64,000 bases of DNA, from positions 69,581 through 133,580 of the forward strand of contig JAFAAN010000040.1 in the NCBI GenBank assembly GCA_023426545.1, in the 5' to 3' direction. Position numbers and translations under genes: made by a program. The notes beneath the pieces were generated by a model, which saw nothing but the letters and a program-made list of their open reading frames with translations, made no database searches and was not told the DNA's origin. Shown one piece after another: positions 63,651 through 64,000 of the stretch. Source of the DNA: Pseudomonadota bacterium. Its GTDB lineage: Bacteria; Myxococcota; Myxococcia; Myxococcales; Myxococcaceae. Every line of letters starts with the position of its first letter. Positions within the stretch are counted from its first letter, which is position 1.

Positions 63651-64000
63651 GTGGAGTTGGAGAAGGAGTTGGAGAAGGAGTTGGAGCTGTTCCGTCAGGA
63701 GGCGCAGCGGCTGAAGGCTGGGCGTCGCAGTGGCTCATTGCCATTCCCCGAAGCGCTGCGCGCGTTCGCAGTGCGCTACGCCGAGCACACCGTGGTGGCG
63801 GGAGGGACGGTGACGGACGCGGCGCAGAAGCTGGGCGTGTCCGGGCCGACGCTCTACGAGTGGCGCAAGGGACGTAAGCGTCCGGCCAACGACGTGCTGA
63901 GGGGCGTTGAGTGTGGAGTCGGCGCCGTGGACCCTGGTGTGCATGTCGAAGCCGGTGGAGACGCAGGAGTGGTTCCGAGTGGCCGAAGCCTTCGAGGCGA
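63651..64000 (+). CDS. IS66-type accessory helix-turn-helix protein, partial at the window end
   Basis: From GTG 63651, after GGAGGT, the frame is open to the window end (116 codons). VELEKELEKELELFRQEAQRL is a coiled start, then LPFPEALRAFAVRYAEH and TVTDAAQKLGVSGPTLYEWRKGRK form a helix-turn-helix as in transposon accessory proteins. The last 35 codons look less like protein, so a frameshift near 63900 is possible. It faces away from the IS66 remnant. Confidence 0.6.
   Translation, partial: MELEKELEKELELFRQEAQRLKAGRRSGSLPFPEALRAFAVRYAEHTVVAGGTVTDAAQKLGVSGPTLYEWRKGRKRPANDVLRGVECGVGAVDPGVHVEAGGDAGVVPSGRSLRG

Overview
The window is about 70 percent G+C DNA from a myxobacterium, most likely Myxococcaceae. 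The evidence is the very high G+C content with long antisense shadow reading frames, a MYXO-CTERM sorting tail (GCGC, hydrophobic stretch, arginines) on a secreted protein, a Hanks-type Ser/Thr kinase with an HRDVSPEN loop, and the gene set spoVG-prs-rplY-pth-rpsF-rpsR-rplI-dnaB. No rRNA, tRNA or CRISPR array was seen.

Layout. 1-14.2 kb: the 5' part of a histidine kinase, a membrane-fused spermidine-synthase-like protein, a solitary Flp-type pilin, a self-regulating MerR/TipAS regulator with a textbook 19-bp-spacer operator, an SsnA-like amidohydrolase missing metal ligands, an rRNA methyltransferase, a Ser/Thr kinase, truA, a universal stress protein and a Na+/H+ antiporter. 14.3-23.5 kb: a TVP38 membrane protein, then a compact arginine operon read leftward (N-acylornithine carbamoyltransferase, argB, argE, argH, argG, a P-loop protein of unknown role, argC) diverging from argR across a cluster of TGCAT palindromes. 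This operon makes arginine through an acylated-citrulline route. 23.8-37 kb: an ECF sigma factor, a qorB/HxlR divergent pair in which the regulator carries a C6 frameshift, a MYXO-CTERM protein, an M20 amidohydrolase, DUF418 and DUF1111 proteins, a flavin monooxygenase-like protein and clpB.

37-53.7 kb: small hypothetical proteins, thiE/thiD with a glutamine amidotransferase between them, dnaB, a LytTR regulator whose partner kinase has been fused by deletion to a broken acyltransferase gene, the ribosomal protein operon with unusual charged tails on S6 and S18, rplY-pth, spoVG-prs, a salvage operon (tdk, a upp-like gene, hpt), an aquaporin and a LysE-type exporter.

53.7-64 kb is the accessory region. 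A cassette of about 6 kb (TIGR02270 protein, DUF2169 protein, catalytically stripped ketosynthase-like protein, PAAR-like DUF4150 effector, SMI1/KNR4-like immunity protein) looks like an orphan type VI secretion effector module. It lies between two diverged copies of a roughly 0.45-kb segment that have decayed reciprocally: the left copy keeps a protease-dead site-2-protease-like gene, and the right copy keeps the gene next to it. Beyond lie a low-G+C membrane protein and IS66 remnants at the window edge.
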